From the NCBI RefSeq assembly GCF_022414595.1, contig NZ_JADWYO010000031.1, positions 1-64,000 of the forward strand: DNA of 64,000 nucleotides. The letters run 5' to 3'. A model generated the notes under the pieces. The model saw only the letters and a program-made list of their open reading frames with translations. It was not told the DNA's origin and did no database searches. The stretch's first letter is position 1; the number at the start of each line of letters is the position of its first letter. The DNA comes from Streptomyces sp. MUM 203J. GTDB taxonomy: Bacteria; Actinomycetota; Actinomycetes; Streptomycetales; Streptomycetaceae. Of the stretch, positions 30,478 to 40,505 are shown one piece after another. A program made the position numbers and the translations under genes.

Positions 30478-31170
30478 ATGGGCTTCACGATCGGCGGCAC
30501 GCGCATCCGCGACATGCGCTCCGGGTGGACGGGATTCACCGGGTTCACGGGGTTGACGGGGTCCCGTCGGCGGGCGGTCCGCTCGGCGGAGTGCACGGCC
30601 GCGGCCGAGTACACCGGCCTGTGGGGCTGGGACGTGGTGCCGGGCACGCGGGCCTCGGCGGGCGAGTGCTCCTGCGGCGACGCCTCGTGTACGGCCCCGG
30701 GGGCGCACCCGCTGGGTTTCGCGCCGGTGGTGCCGTCGGGGGCACCGCTGGACGCGGTGACGGACGCCTGGTCCCGGTTCCCGGGGGCGTCGTTGCTGCT
30801 GCCGGTGGGGCGGGCGTTCGACGTGCTGGAGGTGGCGGAGGAGGCGGGGCGGCGGGCCCTGGTGCGGCTGGAGCGGATGGGGCTGCCGCTGGGCCCCGTG
30901 TGTGTGACGCCCACAGGACGGGCGCAGTTCCTGGTCGCGCCCGGCGCGGCGCGGGAACTGCCGGGGCTGCTGTACCGGATGGGGTGGGACGACGCGGACC
31001 TGGACCTGCGGTGCCTCGGGCCGGGCGCGCACATGACGGCGCCGCCGTCGGACCTGGGCGGCGAGGGTCCCGTGCGCTGGCTGCGGGCCCCGTCGCTGGA
31101 CGCGCCCCACGCGCCGCCGCAGGCACGGCTGCTGCTGGGCACGCTGGCGTACATCTGCCACCGGGCGTAG
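30478..31170 (+). CDS. Bifunctional primase/polymerase-domain protein
   Basis: A 230-residue protein resembling the N-terminal prim-pol type domain seen in many Streptomyces proteins: LWGWDVVPGT, a Cys cluster CSCGDASCTAPGAHP likely to hold zinc, and the later PGAHMTAPPSDLGG segment. The clear catalytic Asp pair of active enzymes is not obvious, so it may not polymerise. The ATG is preceded by GGAGGGGGC. It sits at the same place, between nsdA and ftsY, as in S. coelicolor. Confidence 0.8.
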   Translation: MGFTIGGTRIRDMRSGWTGFTGFTGLTGSRRRAVRSAECTAAAEYTGLWGWDVVPGTRASAGECSCGDASCTAPGAHPLGFAPVVPSGAPLDAVTDAWSRFPGASLLLPVGRAFDVLEVAEEAGRRALVRLERMGLPLGPVCVTPTGRAQFLVAPGAARELPGLLYRMGWDDADLDLRCLGPGAHMTAPPSDLGGEGPVRWLRAPSLDAPHAPPQARLLLGTLAYICHRA

Positions 31171-31196
31171 TCGGGGGTCCGCCCCCGGACCCCTGC

Positions 31197-31242
31197 TCCT
31201 CGAACGCCGGAGGGCCGGACAAGCCCGCCCGGCGTTCGAGGA
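31197..31242. terminator. Bidirectional terminator-like repeat between converging genes
   Basis: TCCTCGAACGCCGG (31197-31210) and CCGGCGTTCGAGGA (31229-31242) form a 14-bp stem. Flanking GC blocks (GGGGTCCG with CCCCCGGACCCC, and GGGGGCGGAGCCCCC) can form further stems. This type of sequence recurs in Streptomyces intergenic regions. Confidence 0.7.
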
Positions 31243-31297
31243 CGAGTGACGAAGCCGCGGCAGCGGGGGCCTGGGGGCGGAGCCCCCGGCGGTCAGG

Positions 31298-32530
31298 TCA
31301 GGCCCCGTCGCCGATCAGGGCGTCGACGAACGCCTCCGGTTCGAACGGCGCCAGGTCGTCCGGGCCCTCGCCCAGGCCGACGAGCTTGACGGGGACGCCC
31401 AGTTCGCGCTGGACCGCGACGACGATGCCGCCCTTCGCGGTGCCGTCGAGCTTGGTGAGGGCGATGCCGGTGATGTCGACGACCTCCGCGAAGACCCGCG
31501 CCTGAACGAGCCCGTTCTGACCGGTCGTGGCGTCCAGGACCAGCAGGACCTCGTCGAGCGGTGCGTGCTTCTCCACGACGCGCTTGACCTTGCCCAGTTC
31601 GTCCATGAGCCCGGTCTTGGTGTGGAGGCGGCCGGCGGTGTCGATGAGCACGACGTCGGCGCCCTCGGCGATACCTTCCTTCACCGCGTCGTACGCGACC
31701 GAAGCCGGGTCCCCGGCCTCCGGCCCGCGCACGGTACGGGCACCCACACGCTCGCCCCAGGTCTGGAGCTGGTCCGCGGCGGCGGCGCGGAAGGTGTCGG
31801 CGGCACCCAGGACGACGGAGCGGCCGTCGGCCACGAGGACCCGCGCGAGCTTGCCGGTCGTGGTGGTCTTGCCGGTGCCGTTGACGCCGACGACCATGAC
31901 GATGCCCGGGGCGTCCGTGTCGCTCTCGGTCCTGACCGTGCGGTCGAAGTCGGTGCCCACCAGGGCCAGCAGCTCCTCGCGGAGGAGGGCGCGCAGCTCG
32001 TCGGGGGTGCGGGTGCCGAGCACCCTGACCCGCTCACGCAGGCGCTCGACGAGTTCCTGGGTGGGCGCGACACCGACGTCCGCGGTGAGGAGGGTGTCCT
32101 CGATCTCCTCCCAGGTGTCCTCGTCGAGGTGTTCGCGGGAGAGCAGCGTGAGCAGACCCTTGCCCAGGGAGTTCTGGGACCGGGCCAGCCGGGCCCGCAG
32201 GCGGACGAGGCGGCCCGCGGTCGGCGCCGGGACCTCGATCTCGGGCGCCGGGGGAGCGGCCATGACCGGGTCTTCGACGGCGGTCGGCTCCTCGACGATC
32301 TCCTCGGCGGTCGGGAGGGCGACCTCCTCGATCGTGCGGCGAGGCTCTTCTCGTGGCTCCTCCGCCTCCTCGCCGACGTGCGGTTCGGCGGGCGGGGCGG
32401 TGATGGTCGGGGTGGCGGTCGGGGCCCCGGACGGCGGCAGCTGCTTGCTCCGGCGGCCGGTCACCACGAGGTAGCCGGCCGCTCCGACCGCGACCAGGGC
32501 GATGACTACAGCGAGGATGACGAATTCCAT
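31298..32530 (-). CDS. ftsY: Signal recognition particle receptor FtsY
   Basis: A 410-residue SRP receptor. A membrane segment at about 3-22 is followed by a Pro/Glu-rich linker to about residue 105, then the NG domain with GVNGTGKTT (215-223), DTAGRLHTK and the TKLDGTAKGG motif. It docks Ffh-ribosome complexes at the membrane. A single N-terminal membrane anchor is usual in actinobacteria. Confidence 0.96.
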   Translation of the reverse strand: MEFVILAVVIALVAVGAAGYLVVTGRRSKQLPPSGAPTATPTITAPPAEPHVGEEAEEPREEPRRTIEEVALPTAEEIVEEPTAVEDPVMAAPPAPEIEVPAPTAGRLVRLRARLARSQNSLGKGLLTLLSREHLDEDTWEEIEDTLLTADVGVAPTQELVERLRERVRVLGTRTPDELRALLREELLALVGTDFDRTVRTESDTDAPGIVMVVGVNGTGKTTTTGKLARVLVADGRSVVLGAADTFRAAAADQLQTWGERVGARTVRGPEAGDPASVAYDAVKEGIAEGADVVLIDTAGRLHTKTGLMDELGKVKRVVEKHAPLDEVLLVLDATTGQNGLVQARVFAEVVDITGIALTKLDGTAKGGIVVAVQRELGVPVKLVGLGEGPDDLAPFEPEAFVDALIGDGA

Positions 32531-32612
32531 GGTGCGTCCAGTATGCGCGACACCACCGGAACACCCCTGGCCCCCTTGCCCGAATGTCCCCTTTTAGGGA
32601 ATTGTGCGGTGA

Positions 32613-34073
32613 ATGTACGAGAGCCGGGGCCTGGAGCCCGTCCCCGACAGCGAGCGTGTGGGCCGGGTCCGTGAACTGTTCCCGACCTGGGTGGCGGCGA
32701 ACATCACGGTGCTGCTGCTGACGATCGGCGCGGGCCTGGTCGTGCTGCACGGGCTGAACTTCTGGCAGGTGCTCGCCGTGGCCGCGACGGCGCCGGTCGT
32801 GTCGTACGGGATCGTCGGTCTGGTCTCGGTCGCGGGCAAACGTGGTGGCGCGCCGGGCATGGCGCTGTCGCGGGCGGTGTTCGGGCAGCGCGGGAACCTG
32901 CTGCCCGGGTCGGTGATCTGGGTGGCGCGCTGGGGGTGGGAGGCGGTCAACGCGGTGACCGGCTCGTACGCGCTGCTGACGGTGCTGGACCTGCTGTTCG
33001 GGGTACGGGGCGGCACCCCGCTGACCGTGGTCACACTGCTGCTGTTCGTGGGCGGCACGTTCCTGGTGTCGGGCCTGGGGATCGGTGCGCTGCACTGGTG
33101 CTGCCGCTGGTCGGCGTATCTGTTCGGGGTGTTCTCGCTGCTGGTGCTGGGCCATCTGGTGGCGTACACGGACTGGGGCGCGGTGTTCTCGCGCCCGGCG
33201 GGTCCCGTGCCGCTGATGGTGGTGGGGGTGGGGACGCTGGTGGCGGGGGCGATCAGCTGGGCGCCGTCCGCGCCGGACTTCACGCGTTATCTGCCGTGCA
33301 CGGCGTCAGCCCGGGCGGTGGTGGGGGCGACGGTCGCGGGCGCGGTGGTCGTGGTGCTGCCGCTGGTGGTGATGGGGGCGGTGATGGCGGACTCCGCGCC
33401 GGGGCTGGCACGCGCTCAGGATCCGGTGTCGTTCATCGGGGCGCTGCTGCCGCTGTGGCTGTCGGTGCCCTATCTGCTGATCGCGCTGGTCGGCATGCTG
33501 CTGATCAACGCGATGTCGATGTACTCGGCCGGGTTCACCGCCCAGACGCTGGGTTTCCGGCTGCCGCGGGCGTGGGCGGTGGCGCTGAACGCGGTGATCA
33601 GCGTGGTGCTGGGGGCGCTGCTGATGCTGGTGGCGACGGGCTTCCTGGACGCGTTCGTGTCGTTCCTGGCGCTGCTGGGAGTGGCGTTCTCCGCGTGGAT
33701 CGGGGTGTTCGGAGCGGACATGCTGCGCCGCAGGTCGTACGACGGCGGGGCGCTGCTCGACACGTCCCGGTCGAGTCGCTACTGGTACCGGGGAGGGTTC
33801 GCGTGGCGGGCGGTGGCCGGGTGGGCTTCAGGACTGGTGGTGGGGCTGCTGTTCACACGCGTGGAGTGGTTCGCGGGGCCGCTGGCGGACAGCTGGCCGG
33901 GACGGCACGGGCTGGGGTGGATGCTGACGGCAGTGGTGGCGGCGCTGGTGTACGGGGCCCGGCGGCCCTTTCGTACGACCGCGCACTCCGCACGGCGAGC
34001 GGCTGCCCCGGACCGCGCTCTGGAGGCGGGCCGGGGCAGCCGGAGGAATGAGGAGAGGGGCAGCGGGGATTAG
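32613..34073 (+). CDS. NCS1-family permease (cytosine/purine type)
   Basis: A 486-residue membrane protein with about twelve hydrophobic segments. The opening SERVGRVRELFPTWVAANIT matches the start of cytosine permease-like NCS1 transporters, as does the later WAPSAPDFTRYLP segment. Substrate within nucleobases and related compounds cannot be fixed. It converges on glcP with a 4-bp overlap of the ends. No strong ribosome site precedes the ATG. Confidence 0.87.
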   Translation: MYESRGLEPVPDSERVGRVRELFPTWVAANITVLLLTIGAGLVVLHGLNFWQVLAVAATAPVVSYGIVGLVSVAGKRGGAPGMALSRAVFGQRGNLLPGSVIWVARWGWEAVNAVTGSYALLTVLDLLFGVRGGTPLTVVTLLLFVGGTFLVSGLGIGALHWCCRWSAYLFGVFSLLVLGHLVAYTDWGAVFSRPAGPVPLMVVGVGTLVAGAISWAPSAPDFTRYLPCTASARAVVGATVAGAVVVVLPLVVMGAVMADSAPGLARAQDPVSFIGALLPLWLSVPYLLIALVGMLLINAMSMYSAGFTAQTLGFRLPRAWAVALNAVISVVLGALLMLVATGFLDAFVSFLALLGVAFSAWIGVFGADMLRRRSYDGGALLDTSRSSRYWYRGGFAWRAVAGWASGLVVGLLFTRVEWFAGPLADSWPGRHGLGWMLTAVVAALVYGARRPFRTTAHSARRAAAPDRALEAGRGSRRNEERGSGD

Positions 34074-35497
34074 CCCATCTCCTCCAACGCCTTGCCCTTG
34101 GTCTCCTTCACGAACTTGAGCACGAAGGGGATGGAGAGCACGGCGAAGACCGTGTAGATCACGTAGGTGCCGGACAGGTTCCAGTCGGCCAGCGACGGGA
34201 AGGTCGCGGTGATCAGCCAGTTGGCGATCCACTGAGCGGCGGCGGCGACGCCGAGCGCGGCGGCGCGGATGCGGTTGGGGAACATCTCGCCGAGCAGCAC
34301 CCAGACCACGACGCCCCACGACAGGGCGAAGAAGAGCACGAAGGCGTGGGCGGCGACGAGGGCGACGACGCCCTGGGTCCCGGGCAGCTTCCCGCCGACG
34401 AGGTCGGCGGAGAACGCCCAGGCCTCCAGGGCGAGGGCGAGGGCCATGCCGGCGGACCCGACGAGGGCGAGCGGACGGCGGCCGACCCGGTCGACGAGGA
34501 CCATCGCGATCACGGTGCCGACGATGTTGATGATCGAGGTGGTGAATGAGTAGAGGAAGGAACTGGAGGGGTCGACGCCGACGGACTGCCACAGGGTGGC
34601 GGAGTAGTAGAAGGCGACGTTGATGCCGACGAGCTGCTGGAAGACGGACAGTCCGATGCCGATCCAGACGATCGGCAGGAGCCGGAACCGGCCCGGGCCG
34701 CCGGTGAGCAGGTCCTTGAAGGTGGACTTGTGCTCTCGGTGCATGGCGTCCTCGATCTCCGCGACCCGCGCGTCGAGGTCGACGCCCCGCCCCTCGACCT
34801 CCGCGAGGACCTCGCGGGCCCGGTCGTGACGGCCCGCCGAGATGAGGAAGCGCGGGGACTCGGGGATGGCGAAGGACAGCAGCCCGTACAGCACGGCGGG
34901 CAGCACCTCGACGCCGAGCATCCACTGCCAGGCCTCCAGCCCGGCGATCTCACCGCGCTGCCGGCCGTCCGCAAGGTTGAGGACGGCCCAGTTGACCAGC
35001 TGGGAGACGGCGATACCGATGACGATGGCAGCCTGCTGGAAGGAACCGAGGCGGCCCCGGTAGGCGGCCGGCGCGACCTCCGCGATGTACGCGGGTCCGA
35101 TCACCGAGGCCATGCCGATGGCGACGCCGCCGACGACCCGCCAGAGCGCCAGGTCCCACAGGGTGAAGGGCAGGGCGGAGCCGATCGCACTGACGGAGAA
35201 GAGGGCGGCGGCGATCCGCATGACGCTGATACGGCCGATCCGGTCCGCGAGGCGGCCGGCGATCGCCGCGCCGACGGCGCAGCCGATGAGGGCGATGGCG
35301 ATGACCTGCGCCAGGGCACCGGACCCCACGGCGTAGCGGTCCCGGATCGCCTCGACGGCGCCGTTGATGACAGCGCTGTCGTAGCCGAAGAGGAAGCCGC
35401 CCATCGCGGCGGCGGCCGTGATGAAGACGACGTGGCTGAGGTGGTCCGCCTGGGCCTGTCCGGCGCCCGATGCCGGGGGCCGCGTGGTGCTGGTCAC
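34070..35497 (-). CDS. glcP: Sugar/proton symporter, glucose permease GlcP type
   Basis: A 475-residue MFS sugar porter with twelve hydrophobic segments. Family signatures are GFLFGYDSAVINGA, GRLADRIGR after helix 2, the mid-loop PESPRFLI, and VDRVGRRPLAL after helix 8. In S. coelicolor the gene at this place beside smc is glcP, the main glucose transporter. The assignment rests on family and position. Confidence 0.88.
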   Translation of the reverse strand: MTSTTRPPASGAGQAQADHLSHVVFITAAAAMGGFLFGYDSAVINGAVEAIRDRYAVGSGALAQVIAIALIGCAVGAAIAGRLADRIGRISVMRIAAALFSVSAIGSALPFTLWDLALWRVVGGVAIGMASVIGPAYIAEVAPAAYRGRLGSFQQAAIVIGIAVSQLVNWAVLNLADGRQRGEIAGLEAWQWMLGVEVLPAVLYGLLSFAIPESPRFLISAGRHDRAREVLAEVEGRGVDLDARVAEIEDAMHREHKSTFKDLLTGGPGRFRLLPIVWIGIGLSVFQQLVGINVAFYYSATLWQSVGVDPSSSFLYSFTTSIINIVGTVIAMVLVDRVGRRPLALVGSAGMALALALEAWAFSADLVGGKLPGTQGVVALVAAHAFVLFFALSWGVVVWVLLGEMFPNRIRAAALGVAAAAQWIANWLITATFPSLADWNLSGTYVIYTVFAVLSIPFVLKFVKETKGKALEEMG

Positions 35498-35660
35498 GAG
35501 TTCTCCTGGGCGCCGGCCTCGTCGCCGGGCATGAAGGCAAAAAGCAACGCTGGAGAGACTATGCGTTCAAGACTCGAAGTCAAGACCTAGCGAGATGTGA
35601 TGCGAGCCGAAGCCGCCCCTGATGAATCTTCAGAAGTTGAACGAAAAGGGTTCTCTCGGC

Positions 35661-38600
35661 TCAGCGGAGCCGCTGACTGACGACCTTCGACACCCCGTCG
35701 CCCTGCATCGACACCCCGTACAGCGCGTCCGCGACCTCCATGGTCCGCTTCTGGTGGGTGATGACGATGAGCTGCGAGCTCTCCTGGAGTTCGCGCATGA
35801 TCCCGATGAGCCGCTGGAGGTTGGTGTCGTCCAGCGCGGCCTCCACCTCGTCCATCACGTAGAACGGGCTGGGCCTGGCCTTGAAGATGGACACGAGCAG
35901 GGCGACCGCCGTCAGCGAACGCTCCCCGCCGGACAGCAGCGACAGCCGCTTGACCTTCTTGCCGGGCGGCCGGGCCTCGACGTCCACGCCCGTGGTGAGC
36001 ATGCTGCCGGGGTCGGTCAGCACCAGCCGCCCCTCGCCACCCGGGAAGAGCCGGGAGAACACGCCCTCGAACTCCCGGGCGGTGTCCTGGTAGGCCTCGG
36101 TGAAGACCTGCTCGACCCGCTCGTCGACCTCCTTCACCACCTGCAGCAGGTGCGTGCGTGTCTTCTTCAGGTCTTCGAGCTGCTCGCTGAGGAACCTGTG
36201 GCGTTCCTCCAGTGCCGCGAACTCCTCCAGTGCGAGCGGGTTCACCTTCCCGAGCTGCTGGTACGCCCGCTCGGCGGCCTTCAGCCGCTTCTCCTGTTCG
36301 GCCCGTACGAAGGGACGGGACCGGTTGCGGGGGTGCTCGGGCCCCTCAGGCAGCTGCTCGCCGTCGGCCGGGGGCGCGGGCGGTACCGGCCGGTCGGGTC
36401 CGTACTCCGCGACGAGCGCGGCCGGTTCGACACCCAGCTCCTCCAGGGCACGGGTCTCCAGCTGCTCGATCCGCAGCCGTTTCTCGGCGCCCAGCACCTC
36501 CCCCCTGTGCACGGAGTCGGTCAGTGTGTCCAGCTCGGCCTTGAGGTTTCGGCCCAGGGCGCGGGCGGCGCCCAGCTCCTCCTCACGGGCGGCCTTGGCG
36601 GTCTCGGCGGCCGACCGTTCCTGCTCGGCGCGTACGAGGGACACCTCGATGTGCGCGAGCAGCTGCCGGGCCCCGGCGGCGACGGCCCCGGCGACCTCGG
36701 CCTCGTGGCGCAGCCGGGCGCGGCGCTGTGCGGCGCGGGCGCGGGCCTCGCGCTCGGCGCGGGCGGCGCGGTCGAGGGAGTCGGCCCGTCCGGCCAGCGC
36801 CTTGACGCGTTCCTCGTGGGTACGGACCTGGAGGCGGGCCTCCATCTCGGTCTGGCGCGCGTTGGCCCCGTCGGCGTTGAGGCGGTCCCGTACGCAGGTG
36901 TCGGGCTCCTCCTCCACGGGTTCCTCCTGGGCGGTCAGCAGCCGTTCGGCCAGCTCCTCGGCATCCTCCACCGCCCGGTCCAGGGCCTCCTGCGCGCGAG
37001 CGACGGCGGCTGCGGTGCGTTCGGCCTCGCCCGCCGCGGCGCGGGCCTGCCCGGCGAGGCGGGCGACCTGCTGCGCGGCGGCGGACCGCTCCCGGTCGGC
37101 GGCGCGGCGCCGCTGGGCCAGTTCCTCGACGCGGACCGCGGCCTGCTGCCGCCGCTCGGCGGCCCGTTCCCTGCGGGCGGCCAGCTCCTCACACCGCACG
37201 GCGAGCTCTTCGAGCTCGGCGGCGGCCTCGTCGACGGAGGCCTGGATCTCCAGGAGGCTCGGGGCGCCGGCGGAGCCGCCCGCCGCGAAGTGGGCGCCCA
37301 GCACATCGCCCTCGGCGGTGACCGCGACGAGCGAGGGCCGCGCGTACACGAGTTCCTCGGCGTCCTCCAGGGTGCCGACCACCACGACGTCCCGCAGCAG
37401 GCGCCGCACGGCGGGCAGGAGTGTGTCGGGTCCGCTCACGAGACCGGCCGCCCAGGTCAGGCCGGCGTTCCCGGGGCGGGGCTCCTCCTCGGGCGCGCCG
37501 CCCGGCAGCAGCGCCGCGCGCCCCGCGTCCTGTTTGCGGAGCAGCCTGATGGCTTCGGCCGCGGCGGCGGGCCCGGTGACGGCGATGGCGTCCGCGGCGG
37601 CGCCGAGCGCGGCGGCGAGGGGAACCTCGTAGCCGGGGGTGACGGTGAGCAGTTCCGCTGCGGGGCCCAGCAGTCCGGTGAGCCGGTCGCGGGCTTCCAG
37701 AAGGGCGCCGGTGCCGTCCTTGCGGCGCAGTCCGAGGGCGAGGGCGTCGTGGCGGGCCTGGGTGGCGGCGCGGCGCCGCTCCGCGTCGGTGACGGCGTCG
37801 CGTGCGGCGGCGAGGGCGGCTTCGGCGTCCGTCAGCTCCGCCTCGGCGGCTTCGTGGGCCTGTCCGGTCCCGGCGTCGTCGGCGTCGAGCGCGTCGGCTT
37901 CGGCCTTGAGCCGCTCGTACTCCTCCTGAGCGGTGAGGGCCCGTTCGGTGGCGTCGTCGCGGCCCGCGGCGAGCCGGTCGATCTCGGCCTGTGCGGCGGC
38001 GGCGCGGGAGCGGGCGGCACCGGCCTGGGCGGTGAGCCGGGCGAGGACCTCGCGGCGGTCGGCCAGGGCACGGGCGGCGTCCTTGAGGCGGCGCTCCTCC
38101 GCGGCCAGGGCCCGTTCGAGTTCGGCACGGTGGGCGACGGTGTCGTCCAGGGCGTGTTCCGCTGCCTCCAGGGCGGCCTGGAGTCCTGCTTCCTGTTCCC
38201 GTACACGCGCGGCTTCCCGTTCCAGGTCCTCCGGGTCGCGGCCGTGCCGTTCCTCGGGGGGCCGACTGGTGGCGCTGGTGACGCGGGCCTCGGCCAGGGA
38301 GACGGTGCCGCGTACGCGTTCGGCCTGCCGGGACAGCTCGTGCCAGGTGTGCTGGGCGCGCTGGAGGCGGGGGGCGAGGCGGCGTACCTCGTCCTCTAGG
38401 GCGGCCTCGCGCGCATGGGCGTCCTTCAGCGCGGCCTCGGCGGCCTCCTTCCGTTCCTTGAGGGCGGCCTCGTCGGCCAGTTCCGCCTGCAGGGCCTGCC
38501 GGAGACGTACGAGATCGTCGGCGAGGAGGCGGAGGCGGGCGTCACGCAGTTCGGCCTGGACGACGGCGGCGCGGCGGGCGGCGGCGGCCTGGCGGCCGAG

Positions 38601-39212
38601 GGGTTTGAGCTGGCGGCGCAGCTCGTCGGTGAGATCCTGGACGCGGGACAGGTTTGCCTGCATCGCGTCCAGTTTCCGCAGCGCCTTCTCTTTGCGCTTG
38701 CGGTGTTTGAGGACTCCGGCGGCCTCCTCGATGAAGGCGCGGCGGCCGGTGGGGTCGGCGTGCAGGACGGAGTCGAGCTGGCCCTGGCCGACGATGACGT
38801 GCATCTCACGGCCGATTCCGGAGTCACTGAGGAGTTCCTGGATGTCGAGGAGACGGCAGGTGTCGCCGTTGATCTGGTATTCGCTGCTGCCGCCCCGGAA
38901 CATGATCCGGGTGATCGTGACTTCGGTGTAGTCGATGGGCAGGGCGCCGTCGGAGTTGTCGATGGTGAGGGACACCTCGGCGCGGCCGAGGGGCGGGCGG
39001 CCGGTGGTGCCGGCGAAGATGACGTCCTCCATCTTGCCGCCGCGCAGGGTCTTGGCGCCCTGTTCTCCCATGACCCAGGAGAGCGCGTCGACGACATTGG
39101 ACTTTCCGGAGCCGTTGGGACCGACGACGCAGGTGATGCCCGGTTCGAACCGCAGGGTGGTGGCGGAGGCGAACGACTTGAAACCACGCAGGGTCAGGGC
39201 CTTGAGGTGCAC
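35661..39212 (-). CDS. smc: Chromosome segregation ATPase SMC
   Basis: A 1,183-residue SMC. Walker A is GPNGSGKSN (31-39). Two long coiled-coil arms flank a hinge at about 500-650 (GYEVPLAAALGAAADAIAV). The C-terminal head carries the signature LLSGGERSLTAVAL and Walker B FYVMDEVEAALDD. With ScpA/B it compacts and separates chromosomes, including during sporulation septation. Confidence 0.97.
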   Translation of the reverse strand: MHLKALTLRGFKSFASATTLRFEPGITCVVGPNGSGKSNVVDALSWVMGEQGAKTLRGGKMEDVIFAGTTGRPPLGRAEVSLTIDNSDGALPIDYTEVTITRIMFRGGSSEYQINGDTCRLLDIQELLSDSGIGREMHVIVGQGQLDSVLHADPTGRRAFIEEAAGVLKHRKRKEKALRKLDAMQANLSRVQDLTDELRRQLKPLGRQAAAARRAAVVQAELRDARLRLLADDLVRLRQALQAELADEAALKERKEAAEAALKDAHAREAALEDEVRRLAPRLQRAQHTWHELSRQAERVRGTVSLAEARVTSATSRPPEERHGRDPEDLEREAARVREQEAGLQAALEAAEHALDDTVAHRAELERALAAEERRLKDAARALADRREVLARLTAQAGAARSRAAAAQAEIDRLAAGRDDATERALTAQEEYERLKAEADALDADDAGTGQAHEAAEAELTDAEAALAAARDAVTDAERRRAATQARHDALALGLRRKDGTGALLEARDRLTGLLGPAAELLTVTPGYEVPLAAALGAAADAIAVTGPAAAAEAIRLLRKQDAGRAALLPGGAPEEEPRPGNAGLTWAAGLVSGPDTLLPAVRRLLRDVVVVGTLEDAEELVYARPSLVAVTAEGDVLGAHFAAGGSAGAPSLLEIQASVDEAAAELEELAVRCEELAARRERAAERRQQAAVRVEELAQRRRAADRERSAAAQQVARLAGQARAAAGEAERTAAAVARAQEALDRAVEDAEELAERLLTAQEEPVEEEPDTCVRDRLNADGANARQTEMEARLQVRTHEERVKALAGRADSLDRAARAEREARARAAQRRARLRHEAEVAGAVAAGARQLLAHIEVSLVRAEQERSAAETAKAAREEELGAARALGRNLKAELDTLTDSVHRGEVLGAEKRLRIEQLETRALEELGVEPAALVAEYGPDRPVPPAPPADGEQLPEGPEHPRNRSRPFVRAEQEKRLKAAERAYQQLGKVNPLALEEFAALEERHRFLSEQLEDLKKTRTHLLQVVKEVDERVEQVFTEAYQDTAREFEGVFSRLFPGGEGRLVLTDPGSMLTTGVDVEARPPGKKVKRLSLLSGGERSLTAVALLVSIFKARPSPFYVMDEVEAALDDTNLQRLIGIMRELQESSQLIVITHQKRTMEVADALYGVSMQGDGVSKVVSQRLR

Positions 39213-39304
39213 GGCGGGACTCTACCGGGCGGGTTTCGTTTGGCCCGGGAACACGAAGGGCAGATCACTCGGTAAGCAGGAACGGGGGAGGGCGGAAAAG
39301 AAGG

Positions 39305-39326
39305 AAGGGACGCCGGAGCGTCCCTT
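39305..39326 (-). terminator. Terminator after the small coiled-coil gene
   Basis: AAGGGACGC, loop CGGA, GCGTCCCTT: a 9-bp perfect stem about 70 bp after the stop at 39397, between that gene and smc. Confidence 0.7.
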
Positions 39327-39396
39327 GCATATCTGTCTCGCGAGATTGTTTCTCACCGTCCCGCAGGTTCACATGCGCGGGAGTCCCTTGCGGGGG

Positions 39397-39609
39397 TCAG
39401 GTGAGCGCAGGCTCGCTCTTGGGTACGTCGATGTCGATGCCGTCGAGCAGCGGCTCACGGTGAGCGGCGGCGGCGGTCAACGCGTCGTTCTCGGACTGGA
39501 TCCGTACGAGCTCGGATTCGAGGTCCTGGACGCGCTGCTGCAGCCGTCGCATCTCGGCGAGCAGTCGCGGGTCGGTACCGCCGACATAACCGAGAAGCGC
39601 CTTTGCCAT
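39397..39609 (-). CDS. Small coiled-coil protein of unknown function
   Basis: A 70-residue protein (MAKALLGYVGGTDPRLLAEM...) with a heptad-like helix at about 17-45 (RRLQQRVQDLESELVRIQSE) and an acidic end. It looks like a conserved Streptomyces small protein. No function is recognised. A GGACCATCC stretch lies before the ATG. It has its own terminator, so it is probably transcribed apart from smc. Confidence 0.75.
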   Translation of the reverse strand: MAKALLGYVGGTDPRLLAEMRRLQQRVQDLESELVRIQSENDALTAAAAHREPLLDGIDIDVPKSEPALT

Positions 39610-40037
39610 GATGGATGGTCCTCCACACTGAGTGACCGACCGAAGCGGTGTGGGTCGTGAGGGATTCGCACCCCGCGGTGCTCGGCAGTATGGGGTGGTG
39701 CCGCTGCGCTCTTACTGCCACACAACTGAGGTGCCCGGGGCTTCCAGCGTCTCACCAAAAAGTTTGACGGTCAACACGATCACGCCCCGTATCACGGGGC
39801 AACCGGGGGGTCCGCGGCCGCCGAGGTGGGCGGCAGCGCCTCGCGCGCGGTGATCCGTGGGGCGTGGAGATCATCCTTGCGCGCCGACGCGCGCATCACA
39901 AGCCCTTCTCGCCAATCACCTGGCCCTTTCCGTCCCGGAGGGCGGCGCGAGAGGCGCTCCCGGTCGCCCCGCGGGCGCCCCGCGTACCCCTTGACGGTGG
40001 CGTTCTCCGGGCCTGCCGGGGATCAGGACGGAACCCG
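39610..40037. other. 428-bp intergenic region
   Basis: It contains the promoter of the small coiled-coil gene and, near 39784-39800, the hairpin after acyP. The rest shows no gene-like sequence; open frames here belong to an upstream extension of the CAP gene frame without family-like sequence. Confidence 0.55.
39784..39800 (-). terminator. Hairpin downstream of acylphosphatase
   Basis: GCCCCGT, loop ATC, ACGGGGC: a 7-bp perfect stem, about 240 bp past the acyP stop. Confidence 0.5.
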
Positions 40038-40319
40038 TCAGCGGATTTCGAATCCGTCGTAACCCCCGCGTGGCGTGGCCCATATCTCAGTGACTCCGTC
40101 AACGCGTCCGGGTGTGTCGCCGGTACGCAGCCAGTCGAGCAGACGGTGGCAATTCTCACGCGGGCCTTCCGCGACGACCTGGACGCGGCCGTCGTCGAGA
40201 TTGAGGGCGAAACCGGTGAGGCCGCCGATCCGCATGGCGTTCTCCCTGGTGAACCAGCGGAATCCCACTCCCTGTACCCGGCCGCGCACCCAGGCGGTCA
40301 TCCGTGCGTCGTCGTTCAT
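40038..40319 (-). CDS. acyP: Acylphosphatase
   Basis: A 93-residue acylphosphatase. The active-site loop is [10 protein letters not shown] with catalytic R21, and the partner asparagine is in [11 protein letters not shown] (N40). It hydrolyses acyl phosphates. Small soluble enzyme, found near smc and mutM in Streptomyces. Confidence 0.95.
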   Translation of the reverse strand: MNDDARMTAWVRGRVQGVGFRWFTRENAMRIGGLTGFALNLDDGRVQVVAEGPRENCHRLLDWLRTGDTPGRVDGVTEIWATPRGGYDGFEIR

Positions 40320-40505
40320 GGCTGCACGCTAACCGGCCATCGCCTCCGGCATCACTTCCGCTCCACTCGCCATGGCGTACAGTCCCCACCCAATGAGCCT
40401 CACTCGTTCGGGTGTGTCCCAGGTGCACCACCTGGACGAGCGGGCCCGAAGGCCCACGCGGCACACCGCAACGAGAACAGCGACCGGACAGGAAGGGCGC
40501 AGCAG

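Noticed and set aside
35622-38399. A 925-codon plus-strand open frame opposite smc
   Set aside because: Long antisense frames are common in high-GC DNA; its translation is low-complexity Gly/Ala/Val/Leu sequence with no family pattern, while smc on the other strand is complete.
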